64,000 bases of DNA from Metabacillus arenae (GCF_014773385.1 NZ_JACXAI010000007.1:124001-188000); one strand, 5' to 3'; shown: positions 1-9,814, numbered from the stretch's first letter. The notes: a model not told the origin generated them from the sequence alone. Program-made: numbers and translations.

Positions 1-288
1 TTCAGCGTTTTCCTAAAACTGCTTCTAAACTTTTTCTTATTATGTACAGTTTTATTTTAACCAAAGCTTTCTTTCCTTTCCAGCATATGAAACTTAGGCC
101 GTCAAGTTTATAGAAAAATGGATAGCAGAGAGAAATGCAGGTGCTCTGATATTAATAAAGACAAATCTAAAAAAGTTTGACGAAAGGCTTTACAAAAGAC
201 CAATCTATATACCTTCACATGAAGCTTAACTTCTTTATCATATTTCTGTATACTCTACAGTAGATGTTATTTAATGGAGGTCAAATGT

Positions 289-600
289 ATGAATTGGAGA
301 AATTTTTTCGTAGGAGTCAGCATTGGATTTGCTGCTGCATATTTCGTAAAAAACAGAATGGAAGCACAATACATTTCTTCAGAAAAGGCTTTGCATATTG
401 TAAAACAGGCTTTTAAACAAAGAGGGCCAATCGACGGTTCATGGATCTACACTGTACCAGAAGAGTATTATAAAAATCATTTAACCTACAAAGTTTATAA
501 GACGGGGGTAACCAGAACAGCAGGCGGTTCTCTTGAACAATACGAAGCACTAGTAGACGCAAAAACTGGAACAATTATTGAAATTATCCAAACAGCATAA
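289..600 (+). CDS. Small membrane-anchored PepSY-domain protein (YtzB-like)
   Basis: The predicted protein has 103 residues. An N-terminal hydrophobic helix (about residues 4-19) should anchor it in the membrane. It is followed by one PepSY-type domain (about 28-102), with the usual helix (SSEKALHIVKQAF) and a C-terminal beta strand ending DAKTGTIIEI. PepSY domains are thought to restrain peptidases or act at the cell surface; the role of this small form is not known. An ATG exists 15 bases upstream (274), but GGAGG at 276-280 is placed correctly only for the ATG at 289, so I chose that start. Domain call is confident, function is not. Confidence 0.75.
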   Translation: MNWRNFFVGVSIGFAAAYFVKNRMEAQYISSEKALHIVKQAFKQRGPIDGSWIYTVPEEYYKNHLTYKVYKTGVTRTAGGSLEQYEALVDAKTGTIIEIIQTA

Positions 601-690
601 AAAACTCTTCCATCTGTTAGGGTTCGAAATTGAATTCCCCGCATTTCCTCTGAAGCATGAAATCGGAGCTTACTGTTCATTATAAGTGAA

Positions 691-733
691 AAAAAGGAAA
701 GAGGCTGACAATTAAGTTAGCCCCTTTCTTTTT
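691..733. terminator. Bidirectional terminator between the PepSY gene and ytnP
   Basis: GGAAAGAGGCT pairs with AGCCCCTTTC around a 12-base loop, with A-rich sequence on the left and a T run on the right. It can end transcription from both convergent genes and overlaps the ytnP stop. Confidence 0.7.
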
Positions 734-1577
734 ATATTTCTCTCTTTACACTCTCTATTACTTCACCTTCATCATTCCATTTTAATGCCCGATATATTGC
801 GTCATGATAAAAAGTCAGCCAAGCCTGCTTTTCCTTAGCTAATGCTAACCACTTTTGTTTTTGCTCAATTGATGTCATTGGGTAGTCATCAAATGCTAAC
901 ACCCAAAGTGGATTTTTGTGGGCATGAGTTGGCATTAAATCCGCCATGTGGATAATTGTTTCTCTTTCTTCTTCTATCACAACAATACAGTGCCCATCAC
1001 TGTGACCGCCTGTGTGGATCATTTTTATGCCGTTGATTACTTCTATGTCATTCTCAAATGGATGAACCTGATTTTTGGCAGCCTCCCAATTTTCTTTCCA
1101 GTATGTATTTCTAGATCGAATAGTTGGATGTTTCATTTCTTCCCATTCAACATTTGAAGTAATAATTTTTGCATGTTTAAAGACAGACGTATATTCCTCT
1201 CCATCAATATGTTTCGTTAACCCGCATGCATGATCAAAATGCAGATGCGTCATTAAAACATAATCAATATCATCTGACGTTAAACCTAATTTTCCAAGTG
1301 AAGCTTCCAGCTCTGACTCTTCTGTTACCCCATAATTCCTTCTTTGCTTTTCAGTTAATTTTCCTTCGCCAATCCCTGTTTCGATTAAAAGGTATTTCCC
1401 GTCTTTTTCTATTAAAATGGGATCAGTACGAAGTTCAATCTGATTATTTTCATTTACAGGGTATTTTTTTGACCATAACGGCTTCGGAACTACCCCAAAC
1501 ATAGCACCGCCATCTAAATGAGTAACCCCGCCCTTTAACCATGTAAGCTTTGTTTGACCAATTGTTATACTCTCCAT
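732..1577 (-). CDS. ytnP: Metallo-beta-lactamase fold hydrolase YtnP (N-acyl homoserine lactonase-like)
   Basis: The protein has 281 residues of the metallo-beta-lactamase fold. The metal-binding motif HLHFDH lies near residue 111, a second histidine follows in [10 protein letters not shown] (about 189-198), an aspartate in HMADLMP (about 212), and a late histidine in TFYHDAIY. B. subtilis YtnP, of the same length and chromosomal place, is a lactonase that degrades quorum-sensing type lactones; I infer the same here from order and motifs. The ATG follows GGAGGCGAG with normal spacing. It is probably cytoplasmic, since no signal peptide is seen. Confidence 0.85.
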   Translation of the reverse strand: MESITIGQTKLTWLKGGVTHLDGGAMFGVVPKPLWSKKYPVNENNQIELRTDPILIEKDGKYLLIETGIGEGKLTEKQRRNYGVTEESELEASLGKLGLTSDDIDYVLMTHLHFDHACGLTKHIDGEEYTSVFKHAKIITSNVEWEEMKHPTIRSRNTYWKENWEAAKNQVHPFENDIEVINGIKMIHTGGHSDGHCIVVIEEERETIIHMADLMPTHAHKNPLWVLAFDDYPMTSIEQKQKWLALAKEKQAWLTFYHDAIYRALKWNDEGEVIESVKREI

Positions 1578-1685
1578 TTATCTCGCCTCCCCGTCTTTAA
1601 TAATAACAAGACACGGGTTATAGCGATACTAAATTGCATAGCGGTACCAGGTACCGAATGAGGAGCGTGAGATATATCGCACATA

Positions 1686-1722
1686 AAAAAGCTCACAAGC
1701 TAAATGCTTTGAGCTACTTTTT
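1686..1722 (-). terminator. Terminator at the end of trmB
   Basis: AGCTCA-cAAGC pairs with GCTTtGAGCT, with an A run on the left side that reads as a U run on the minus strand. It overlaps the last codons of trmB. Confidence 0.6.
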
Positions 1723-2358
1723 CTCATATTTAACTTCAGAGCGGTAGATTCGTTGGCCTTTGCTGCTGAATTTTTCTTCATATTCTGTCATGATGTTGCC
1801 TTCAAAATCACTGTTGTGAAGGTCAAGGCTGATGTATGTCAGCTTTAGCCCATAATCTGAAAAGCTTTTTAAAGAATACTCAAATAATCCCTGATTATCT
1901 GTTTTAAAATGAATTTCTCCTTCTTCTACAAGAATTTCTTTGTAGAGATCCAAAAACGTTTTATACGTAAGTCTTCTTTTTTCATGCTTTGTTTTTGGCC
2001 AAGGATCAGAGAAATTCAAGTACACCCGGCTTACCTCAGCGGGGGCAAAATACTCTGTTAAATTATTTGCATTTACATTTAACAATTTCACATTGTTTGC
2101 TTCTGACTCTTTTACTTTTTTAACAGCATGAACTATTACACTTTCAAATAGCTCTATTCCTATATAATTAATGGAAGGATTAGCTCTTCCCATTCCTGTT
2201 ACGAATTGACCTTTCCCCGTTCCAACCTCTATATGAATCGGATGATCATTCCCAAAAATTTCATGCCATTTGCCTTTATAAGATTGGGGATCTTGAATAA
2301 CAATTTGTGGATTTTCAGCTAAATATTCACCAGCCCACGGTTTATTGCGTAAACGCAT
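1714..2358 (-). CDS. trmB: tRNA (guanine-N7-)-methyltransferase
   Basis: TrmB makes m7G46 in the variable loop of tRNAs using S-adenosylmethionine. The 214-residue protein shows the SAM-binding region [15 protein letters not shown] (about 43-57) and the family motif [17 protein letters not shown] (about 114-130), then the C-terminal ITEYEEKF-like stretch (here [13 protein letters not shown]). Length is normal for Firmicutes. The ATG is preceded by GAGGTGG. It lies upstream of and in the same direction as ytnP, as in B. subtilis. Confidence 0.95.
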   Translation of the reverse strand: MRLRNKPWAGEYLAENPQIVIQDPQSYKGKWHEIFGNDHPIHIEVGTGKGQFVTGMGRANPSINYIGIELFESVIVHAVKKVKESEANNVKLLNVNANNLTEYFAPAEVSRVYLNFSDPWPKTKHEKRRLTYKTFLDLYKEILVEEGEIHFKTDNQGLFEYSLKSFSDYGLKLTYISLDLHNSDFEGNIMTEYEEKFSSKGQRIYRSEVKYEKK

Positions 2359-2574
2359 GAAACCACCTCGATTTTATTAGATTGCTCTTACTTTTAAGTA
2401 TCTCTCACTACAACAAAATAATCTTGGGGTCTTTAAAAGTTTGCATATGCCTTTTTTGAAAACAACAAATACAAATTCAAAAGATATCATGAAAACCCTT
2501 TTGTTGCAAGACTTTTTAAATTTTAAAAAAGGTATTTCCAAAAAAATTACGCTGATATTCTATACATTTGGACA

Positions 2575-2781
2575 ACGAACGAAAAACGCAAGGCGTCCGA
2601 CTATCGGCGACAAGCATTCGGGCGAGCTGGCTGGAAGGTTTTTCTTTAACCCTCTCGGGCGGATTGGCCCTGAGACCTAAGGGCCGATGGCACCTGGCCG
2701 GCAAAGGCGTCACGTCCGCCTGCGCTGGACATCGATAGACAACTTTAACACGTTAAAACTTTAATTAACTTAAACTGATCT
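2575..2781 (+). repeat. Family-1 dispersed stem-loop repeat, copy A
   Basis: Starts cgaacgaaaaacgcaaggcg and ends in the family tail (AACACGTTAA, ACTTTAATTAACTTAAAC, CTGATCT). Internal arms pair (GAAGGTT-like with AACCCTC-like; ATCGGC with GCCGAT). It carries about 35 extra bases between the GGCACCTGG arm and the CATCGATAGACAA part, which copy G shares. It fills the trmB-ytzH spacer. Confidence 0.8.
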
Positions 2782-2875
2782 CAAAAAAAATACCGGAAGA
2801 CAGCTCCCGGCATTTTGTATAAATTCCTATTGATTGAACAACTTAAAGTTATAAGCTCTGAAGGGATGTGTTGAA

Positions 2876-3154
2876 ATGCCGCTCGATTACCATCATCAAG
2901 TAGCTCTCTTAAAGGATATTTTATCTGACCATCAAACAGATTGCTGTGGCACAATTGCAGAATGCGAACAATTAGAGAGAGTTATTAAATCCTTAATGAC
3001 TAATTCCAATATTGATCAAAACTTGAAGAATATTCTTCAGCAAATATATCAATACAGCCAATCTGGTGTGAATTCATCAGGGCTTAACCAGCATATTCAA
3101 TCTTCACAACAAAATTTAACGCAATGGATACATGAAATCGATACCTTCTCTTAA
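2876..3154 (+). CDS. ytzH: YtzH-like small protein
   Basis: This 92-residue soluble, helix-rich protein is of unknown function. It opens MPLDYHHQVALLKDIL and carries a CC pair (about 22-23) and several glutamine-rich helices. I recognise it as YtzH from sequence and from its place between trmB and ytmP. AAGGGATG precedes the ATG. Its stop overlaps the end of the convergent ytmP by four bases, an arrangement that leaves no room for a terminator between them. Confidence 0.75.
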   Translation: MPLDYHHQVALLKDILSDHQTDCCGTIAECEQLERVIKSLMTNSNIDQNLKNILQQIYQYSQSGVNSSGLNQHIQSSQQNLTQWIHEIDTFS

Positions 3155-3960
3155 GAACATTTATTGTTCAACAGACCATGCAGAAAGGTTAACCCAATAT
3201 TCATGTCTTTCAGGTTATTCCTTGTCCTGTTCCACAATATTAAAGTAAGGGTTTGAGCCATCACATACCAATACATTCTTCGTTGAAGGTGTTCAGTAAA
3301 TTCCAACCCGTATTGGTTTAACCATTGCTCCCAGTCTTCTTTGTCAATATACCAATAGAGAAGAACCCCTATATCGATTGCTGGATCAGCAATCATGGCA
3401 CCATCCCAATCAATTAAATACAATTGATTGCTGTCAGAAAGAAGCCAGTTATTGTGATTCACATCACAATGACAAACAACCTTCTCTTCATATTGAACAT
3501 GCTCAAGCTGGTTTTCCAAATAAACAATTGCTTGCTTGATCTCTGGAACATTGATTTGTTCAAATATAATGGTTTGTTTTAAATCTTCCAAAATTGAATT
3601 AGGTGTCAGCGGTTGTTTGCCCAGACGCTTTAACATATCAAGCAGTTCTTTAGAATGATGGATTTTATGTAACAATGCAGCTACATGTTCATCCTTCATA
3701 TCAGCAGGCTTCAGCTCACGTCCGTTTAAACAGTGCTGGGCAGTAATTACGTCACCATTTTCCATACGCTTTGTCCAAATAAGCTTAGGCACAATACCTT
3801 CAGCAGACAGCACAGCTAAAAATGGAGAACTATTCCTTTTTAAAAACAACTTCTGACTCTCTATTTGCGCAAAATATGCGTCACCTGTAGAACCGCCGGC
3901 AGGATAAACCTCCCAATCGCTTCCTAATAGTTGTTCCAACCAGTTCACCTTCAATTTCAA
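3151..3960 (-). CDS. ytmP: Aminoglycoside/choline-kinase-like phosphotransferase YtmP
   Basis: The protein is a kinase-fold phosphotransferase (APH family). The catalytic loop is CHCDVNHNNWLL (about 163-174, with the HxDxxxxN pattern) and the metal-binding part is LIDWDGAMIADPAIDIG (about 182-198). The substrate is unknown. The N-terminal lobe includes GGSTGDAYFAQ. The TTG at 3960 lacks a clear ribosome-binding site; a GTG at 3948 (giving a start NWLEQLLG, which fits my recollection of B. subtilis YtmP) is an equally good start. Gene order trmB-ytzH-ytmP is conserved in Bacillus. Confidence 0.85.
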   Translation of the reverse strand: MKLKVNWLEQLLGSDWEVYPAGGSTGDAYFAQIESQKLFLKRNSSPFLAVLSAEGIVPKLIWTKRMENGDVITAQHCLNGRELKPADMKDEHVAALLHKIHHSKELLDMLKRLGKQPLTPNSILEDLKQTIIFEQINVPEIKQAIVYLENQLEHVQYEEKVVCHCDVNHNNWLLSDSNQLYLIDWDGAMIADPAIDIGVLLYWYIDKEDWEQWLNQYGLEFTEHLQRRMYWYVMAQTLTLILWNRTRNNLKDMNIGLTFLHGLLNNKCS

Positions 3961-3984
3961 CCCAACATTTCTTAAGTATTTTAA

Positions 3985-4162
3985 GCACGAAAAGCTCAGG
4001 GGCGCCTTTTAGACGTATGGACTGGACTTAAGCCGTATGTGATAAAGGAATCTTTGACTTATCGCAAGGAGGTAAAGGAAGTCCACTAGTCCCTGGGTGC
4101 TGAAGCTAGACAACAAAAGTCTATTTTAACACGTTAAAACTTTATTCAAAATACATTTTCTG
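3985..4162 (+). repeat. Family-1 dispersed stem-loop repeat, copy B (variant middle)
   Basis: Starts cacgaaaagctcaggggcgcc and ends in the family tail (GAAGCTAGACAAC, AACACGTTAAAACTTTA, TTTTCTGA). The central part differs from other copies: arms GGACT and AGTCC replace the usual ones. It lies just upstream of ytmP. Confidence 0.65.
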
Positions 4163-4507
4163 AAACCAGAACGAAAATCGTCTCCTTACTGCAGCCTCAG
4201 GCAAACAATTGGGCGATCCCCTCAATAGACCACTGTTGTTTTTTGAGAGGATCGGGCTGTCACCTTAAGAAACGAGCTGGGCGCTGGAGCAAGATAAACG
4301 AATTGCAAAATCTTCAAGTTTATGAATACCATTTAATGTATGATCTGCATGCTTGCTGTAGGAAAATAAGGAATCAAAATTATTGAAATATAGTTCTGTA
4401 AAAGCTAAAAAAGACAGCTACCAGAAAAGATGTTTTCCTAAAAACAACAGCCATCTTATTAAATTTTATCGTTTCTGTCTATTTTTCGTCAAGAAAAACT
4501 GACAAAT
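4163..4507. other. Spacer between ytmP and amyX, no gene seen
   Basis: I see no credible open frame with a ribosome-binding site here. The part at about 4185-4275 contains several CAGCC/GGCTG type short inverted pieces, but no clear RNA family was recognised. Confidence 0.4.
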
Positions 4508-6655
4508 CTAGATTTTAAAAAGGATATTTGTTCCAATGTCATCAATTATTATTTTGCCAGAAACCCTTATTTCCTCCTTTGTAAAACTTGCTGGAGCTGC
4601 TTTTAATATCCATTCCTCTTGATCAGGAAGATTTATTGGAAAAGGATCTCTTAGGCGATTGTTGTGAACGACTAGGATCTGTTTATAAGTGTCAATACCT
4701 TCTAAGCTATGAAGCAGGTATGAGATAATACCGTCTTGAGCAATCAAAAAAGCTAAGTGCTTCTTCACTAATTCTGTTTTAGGCAAGCGCAAAGCAGGAT
4801 GGGATTTTCTAAAGCTGATTAGCTTTTTCACATATTCAACATCCTCGTTATATTTTTCTCTTCTATGCCAGTCAAGCTGGTTTATATGATCAGGGCTTCT
4901 ATAGCTGTTTTCAATTCCTTGCTTTGTACGAAAAAATTCCTGTCCTGCGTGTAAAAAAGGAATGCCTTGTGAGAGTATAACCATTGAAGCAGCTAATCTC
5001 TGCCATTTCCTTTTCACTGTGTCTGCTTCATGCTTTAATGGAATGTTCATTTTATCCCAGAATGTATGGTTATCATGTGATTCAACATAATTAATTGTTT
5101 GGGAAGGTTCCTGGAACATCCCTTTTAACTCATGATTAAAGGGAATCGATCCAACAATACTCTGCTTAGCCTCATGAGTCTTATGATGATTTCCAAGCGC
5201 AAAGCCTCTGTCATATGGTTCAAAAGTACTCCCTTTGATATTATCTCTAAACATGTCATTAAAAAATGCGATACCCGGCATTTTTTTCGAATTAGCAATA
5301 GTTGCTTTTTGTTGATATGGGAGTGGAGTTTGTAAATCCCATCCCTCTCCGAACACTAGTGCATCTTTTTTGAATTTATCTACTTCATGCCGTACTTGAT
5401 TCATCGTTTCAACATCTAAAATCCCCATTAAGTCAAAACGAAATCCATCGACATCAAAGTTTCTCATCCAATATTTCACAGAATCTATAATAAACTTTCG
5501 AACCATCAGCCGTTCAGACGCAATGTCATTTCCTACTCCTGTTCCATTTGACGGAAGGCCAATTGTATCATGGCGGAAGTAATAGCCAGGTACAATCTTT
5601 TCAAAGGAAGATTGTTCTCTAATAAAAACATGATTGTAGACCGCATCCATAATCACCTTTAAACCCTGTTTATGGATAGCATTAATAGCCTCTTTTAATT
5701 CAAAGATTCTTTTATACGGGTCAGAGGGAGATGTGGAATAACTCCCCTCAGGAGCATTAAAATGGAGAGGATTATAACCCCAATTATAATTCACATCAGG
5801 TCTTGTTTCATCTACCCCTTCGAAATCATTAAATGGCAAGAGCTCGATATGGGTAACGCCTAAATCTTTTATATAGGATAAACCAGTGGAAAATGAATGG
5901 TGGGTGGTGGATTCTAATTCCGTAAACGCTAAATATTTTCCTTTATAAGCCATACCGCTGTCCGGATGAATGCTGAAATCACGAATATGAAGCTCATAGA
6001 TGATCGCGTCTGTCGGTTTTTGCAATTCAGAGGTTATGACTCTTTCCGTTTCAGTTTTCCCAATGTCAATAATGACTCCCAGTTCACCGTTTAAGGAGAC
6101 GGCTGTCGCATATGGATCCACAGCTTCTCGCCATTTCAAATTTATACATATCAAATATGAATAATAGTAATGTTCATAGTCCCCTGCTAGCGTTGCTGAC
6201 CAAACTCCCCTTTCCTGACGGTGAAGTGGCTGGATTTCTTCCATTCCAGTATGAGGAGAAAAAAGCTTAACCTTCACTTCTGTTGCAGTGGGTGCCCATA
6301 GAGTTAATTTTGTTCTCTTACTTGAGTAGTCTACACCTAAATCACCGGCATAATAAAAGGATTCATCGAACAAAGCCGTCCTAATAACTGCACCAATTTG
6401 CAGGTCTGTTTTCATGCCAGTGACATCTTCTATATAATAAGTTTTTCCGAAACCTATATCCTCATTAAATCGGCAAATATACTTTACATATTTATCGATT
6501 ATTAAATGTTCTATAATGTTTAAAACAATTTTCTCTTTTTCTTTAAAAAGATAAAATTTCTGGTGATAGGAATGATGGTTTTGCTTCGGAATTAGGATTG
6601 TAATGAGATTAAATTCATCTAAATAGGCGTCAAATGGACGTCTTATCTTCAGCAT
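4508..6655 (-). CDS. amyX: Type I pullulanase
   Basis: Pullulanase cleaves alpha-1,6 branch links in pullulan and glycogen/starch dextrins. The 715-residue protein has an N-terminal accessory domain (about 1-95), a CBM48-type domain (YAGDLGVDYSS... about 100-195), then the GH13 barrel. The pullulanase signature YNWGYNP (about 300), the nucleophile region DGFRFDLMG (about 408), the acid/base region FGEGWDL (about 440) and the VESHDNHTFWD region with the third acid (about 528) are all present. No signal peptide is seen, so it is likely cytoplasmic and used on internal glycogen or imported dextrins. GGAGGA sits 7 bases before the ATG at 6655; the open frame extends 20 codons further upstream without support. 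Confidence 0.93.
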   Translation of the reverse strand: MLKIRRPFDAYLDEFNLITILIPKQNHHSYHQKFYLFKEKEKIVLNIIEHLIIDKYVKYICRFNEDIGFGKTYYIEDVTGMKTDLQIGAVIRTALFDESFYYAGDLGVDYSSKRTKLTLWAPTATEVKVKLFSPHTGMEEIQPLHRQERGVWSATLAGDYEHYYYSYLICINLKWREAVDPYATAVSLNGELGVIIDIGKTETERVITSELQKPTDAIIYELHIRDFSIHPDSGMAYKGKYLAFTELESTTHHSFSTGLSYIKDLGVTHIELLPFNDFEGVDETRPDVNYNWGYNPLHFNAPEGSYSTSPSDPYKRIFELKEAINAIHKQGLKVIMDAVYNHVFIREQSSFEKIVPGYYFRHDTIGLPSNGTGVGNDIASERLMVRKFIIDSVKYWMRNFDVDGFRFDLMGILDVETMNQVRHEVDKFKKDALVFGEGWDLQTPLPYQQKATIANSKKMPGIAFFNDMFRDNIKGSTFEPYDRGFALGNHHKTHEAKQSIVGSIPFNHELKGMFQEPSQTINYVESHDNHTFWDKMNIPLKHEADTVKRKWQRLAASMVILSQGIPFLHAGQEFFRTKQGIENSYRSPDHINQLDWHRREKYNEDVEYVKKLISFRKSHPALRLPKTELVKKHLAFLIAQDGIISYLLHSLEGIDTYKQILVVHNNRLRDPFPINLPDQEEWILKAAPASFTKEEIRVSGKIIIDDIGTNILFKI

Positions 6656-7283
6656 GAAGTCTTCCTCCTTGTGAGAACACATACAAGAACATGCATGGCG
6701 CCAATATAGCACCATTTATCACGAAAAAAATTTGTGTTGTTAATTTTATACAGACAAAGAAATTCGTTTTATGAAAGAATCCTTCCTTTATATGATATTG
6801 AATCTCCTTCCAAAATTATGTCCAGATCCAGCTGGTATATATCAAAGCTTCTGAAAAATTATTCAACCCATTAAAAATTTCAGGGACATACAGTCGACTA
6901 GTCAAGAGTTTTATTGGACAAAGCAATTATGCCTGAATCTCATATTTCATCATAACGGGACCATCTACTGGGAATAGGATCGATAATTATTTCATTTTTT
7001 CTGGATTCCCTTCCAATCTTTATATTCTTTAGAATTGCAAGCCTTGAGGGATAAATAGAAAGAGAGCTTCTCCACCCGAGCAGAGCCAGCTTCTTTAGAA
7101 AGCTGCACTTTATACTAGTCTATGTAACTTATTTTAGAAATGTTAAATCACTACCTGAGTTAAATACTCAACGCTCACCTTGTCAAAAACTAGGGTGATC
7201 ACAAAACGAGCCTCGCAATTATAAAACTTCAAGCCCTTTGATCAAAAAAAGACCGTTTACATCAACATATTATTCATCAACCT
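6656..7283. other. Long spacer upstream of amyX, no gene seen
   Basis: About 630 bases without a convincing gene on either strand. It presumably holds the amyX promoter. A small inverted pair (AGCTTCTTTAGAAAGCT near 7088-7104) is visible. No repeat-family member was recognised. Confidence 0.4.
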
Positions 7284-8411
7284 TTAGTCTGTTCGATTAC
7301 ATGAGATAGTTAAACAATAATTTAGGAGGGCTTTAGCAGCTATTATTTGAGTATGTTTAATGGGGGCAGCCGTTCTTCTCATTTTCATAAACCACTCATC
7401 ATACTTCCGTATATCGATTAATTCAATATCATATGGAACCTCTGGGTAATCAATGTAACTATTTCTAGACAGGATTATTTTTTTTATCGGCAGGACAACT
7501 TCTGCATGCTTCAGAATGGAATGAACAATATTTCCTGTTTTATTCAAGCTTATAACAGGATTCAACACTTTTTTTTCGGATAAAGAATGCTTCTCAATCC
7601 AAAAATGCTGCTTACCTCGAACGAAAAGCGCAAGGCGCCCGCCTATCGGCGACAAGCATAAGACGAGCCGGCATGAAGGTTGTTCCTTAACCTTCTTGAC
7701 GGATTGGCTTATGACCTAAGGGCCGATGGCGCCTGGAGCTAGACAACGACAACACTCTTTAATACGTTAATACTTTAATTATATTAAACTTTCTGATCTT
7801 ACAATAAAAACGGCATCCTTCCGTCCTTCAAGGAACGTGACACATAATGCTTCCGAGGGTGTCACAATGATGATATCCAACTCAAGCTCAGCCTGTTTTA
7901 CTAAAAAAACAGGCTGAAAGAGGATTAAATTGTGATCTGGAAATCTCATCAGCAAATGTTGAAGGAGGTTGTTTCTAGTCCAATCCTTATCAATAGTCGA
8001 AATTTCAGAAATCGTCGAACTTGCCCACTTCAACTGAATCCTGAAGATGTGTTCCATAAAAATCATTTTTAGTTCTTCTTCCGATTTCGGTATCGTAGTA
8101 ATAACTAAATTTAATTCCTCCTGATTCTCTGTTTGCTGAAAAAGGGCAGGTATATCAATATTAGAACTGGCCGAATTGTTTTTTTTCCATCCGCTTTTTA
8201 TCTTTTTAACAAAACTTCTTTCTTGACTATCTTTTGTGGTCTCTAATGATACCAGGTTCTGTTGTCGATAGATGGAAAGGCTATCATTTTCCCAATCTGA
8301 ATAAAGCCTTTTCCAATGCTGGTTCTTTAGTCTAATAAATTGGCTTGGATATCTGTAAGGATCTAGATCATACCTAGATACATAGTCTTTTAGTTTGATT
8401 AACTGGGCCAA
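7284..8411 (-). pseudogene. NERD-domain (nuclease-related) protein gene split by a family-1 repeat
   Basis: Two fragments read on the minus strand. The N-terminal part (8411 down to about 7803) runs from a TTG start (AQLIKLKDYVSRYDLDPYRYP, preceded by GAGAGGAG) to LDIIIVTPSEALCVTFLEGRKDAVFI, the conserved start of the nuclease-like core. The C-terminal part (about 7610 down to 7284) resumes with GKQHFWIEKHSLSEKKVLNP and ends at a normal stop. Between them lies a 182-base family-1 element that brings in-frame stops. Together they would give about 310 residues, a usual size for the Bacillus family. NERD proteins are related to DNA-cutting enzymes, but their cell role is unclear. It is almost certainly inactive. 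Confidence 0.85.
7616..7797 (+). repeat. Family-1 dispersed stem-loop repeat, copy C (inserted in the NERD gene)
   Basis: The clearest copy. Nested arms: AGGCGCC (7633-7639) with GGCGCCT (7728-7734); ATCGGC (7645-7650) with GCCGAT (7722-7727); CATAAG (7657-7662) with CTTATG (7708-7713); and an apical hairpin GAAGGTT (7675-7681) with AACCTTC (7689-7695). The AT-rich tail ends CTTTCTGAT. The five bases CTTAC occur on both sides (7611-7615 and 7798-7802), as expected of a target duplication. No protein is encoded. Confidence 0.85.
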
Positions 8412-8464
8412 TACAAGAGACTCCTCTCTTTTTTTGCAAAAATGGTTGGTTCCTATACTTTGGT

Positions 8465-8605
8465 TGAACGAAAAACGCAAGGTGCAAATTCTTCGGCAAC
8501 AAGCACGAATCGAGCCGGCAAGAAGGTTGTTTTTTAACCTACTGGACAGATTACTTATGACCGCTAAAATGAGTCGCCGCAGGTTAGATTCGAAGCAGTT
8601 GGTGA
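8465..8605 (+). repeat. Family-1 dispersed stem-loop repeat, copy D (tail missing)
   Basis: Starts gaacgaaaaacgcaaggtgc and keeps the apical hairpin (GAAGGTTG...TAACCTAC) and the CTTATGACC arm. The right end has diverged and lacks the AACACGTTAA tail. It lies upstream of the NERD pseudogene, in the same orientation as copy C 670 bases away. Confidence 0.7.
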
Positions 8606-8651
8606 TTCACTAGCAATTTTGAAGAACTCATAAAATCTAATAGAAAAGAGC

Positions 8652-9338
8652 CTACAAAATTAATCCGATGATGATGGGACCGAAGATTGAAGCAAAGACA
8701 GCACTAAGAATCATCGAAATAGAGCTAATAGCACCTTGCTGGTTTCCGATTTCTAACGCTTTCGCCATGCCTACTCCATGTGCAGCAGCACCGTATCCTA
8801 TTCCTACAGCAATTGGATCCTTAATTCCCACTAAACGCAGAAGGGAAGGTCCAAAGACGACTCCAGAGATTCCGGCAATCATCACATATACAGCCGCCAA
8901 TGAAGGTATGCCGTGAACCAATGATGAAATATCCATGGCAACTGGGGAGGTTACTGATTTTGGGGCTAATGAACGAATAAGTTTCTCATCGACTTCTAAC
9001 CAGAGTGACAAATAAATACCGCTCAAAAGACCAATTAAAGCTCCCGACATCACACTTGCAACAATCGCAAAGGCGTGACGTTTTAATGTATTTCTGTGCT
9101 CATAAAGGGGAAATGCCATGGCAACAACCGCAGGCCCCAACAATAATTCAATATACTTTCCTCCTTGCATGTATTGGCTGTAGCTATTATTAGTTAGCAA
9201 TAAGATGCCTACAATAAAACATGTGCTTGTAGCAATTGGTACAAAGAAAGGAAAAGGAAATCGTTTATAGAACTTTTTTGCCAAAAAATAGATGGTGATT
9301 GTGCCTAAAATGATCAATATCGAGAACCCTAAATTCAT
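8652..9338 (-). CDS. LrgB/CidB family membrane protein
   Basis: The protein has 228 residues and about seven hydrophobic helices. Conserved LrgB motifs are seen: LLGPAVVAMAFPLYEH (about 66-81), PKSVTSPVAMDIS (about 125-137) and GAAAHGVGMAKALE (about 183-196). In Firmicutes LrgAB/CidAB/YsbAB pairs form membrane complexes linked to cell death or, in B. subtilis, to pyruvate uptake. Its ATG overlaps the stop of the lrgA-like gene (ATGA), so the two are co-translated. No LytTR-type regulator lies nearby. Which paralogue it is cannot be decided from sequence alone. Confidence 0.88.
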   Translation of the reverse strand: MNLGFSILIILGTITIYFLAKKFYKRFPFPFFVPIATSTCFIVGILLLTNNSYSQYMQGGKYIELLLGPAVVAMAFPLYEHRNTLKRHAFAIVASVMSGALIGLLSGIYLSLWLEVDEKLIRSLAPKSVTSPVAMDISSLVHGIPSLAAVYVMIAGISGVVFGPSLLRLVGIKDPIAVGIGYGAAAHGVGMAKALEIGNQQGAISSISMILSAVFASIFGPIIIGLIL

Positions 9339-9730
9339 GCTCCTTCCTTCTCCCTTTCACAGTCAATCTGCTTCTTATCACTTTTACCAGTCAGCCAATT
9401 GCTTATTAAGGCAGTAGATACCATTACAAGCCCTGTACTAAACAAAACGATGAAGATTGTAATGATGCCGTTTCCTTTAAAAAGTGAAAGATAATCCATT
9501 AATCCTACTGTGGCTGGAATAAAAAGGAGTGCAAGATGCTTAACTAAAAATTTGCTTCCTCCCTCGATCCATTCTTTTCTAAACCATTTCACATGCAACA
9601 AACAAAATAGCAAAATCATCCCTAATATGCTTCCTGGAATAGGCAGCATTAATATGTTTTGTATGGTCACGCCAAGCCAATAAAAACCAAATAGAAGGCC
9701 AAGTTGTCCTATCATCCATATTTTCTTCAT
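9335..9730 (-). CDS. LrgA/CidA family holin-like protein
   Basis: The 131-residue protein has four hydrophobic segments and the family core PIPGSILGMILLF (about 30-42) and LFIPATVGLMDY (about 68-79). It is the small partner of the LrgB-type protein that follows with a 4-base overlap. The ATG at 9730 has a GTGGGG site upstream; a GTG four codons earlier is possible but poorly placed. The tail is charged and cytoplasmic (KSDKKQIDCEREKEGA). Confidence 0.87.
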   Translation of the reverse strand: MKKIWMIGQLGLLFGFYWLGVTIQNILMLPIPGSILGMILLFCLLHVKWFRKEWIEGGSKFLVKHLALLFIPATVGLMDYLSLFKGNGIITIFIVLFSTGLVMVSTALISNWLTGKSDKKQIDCEREKEGA

Positions 9731-9814
9731 GCAGATCCCCACTCTTTACATTGTCTAACTTGTCTTCATGTTTTGGAATTGATAAAGATCTCCATCCAGC
9801 TCCACAGCTTATTT

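Noticed and set aside
2516-2713. Overlapping open frames across the family-1 repeat copy A
   Set aside because: Similar frames appear in copy G because the GC-rich repeat lacks stops; they have no start signals and lie inside a non-coding element.
6656-7283. Search for a hidden gene or RNA in the long spacer upstream of amyX
   Set aside because: No frame with a start signal, no repeat-family match and no stable extended fold could be supported by eye.
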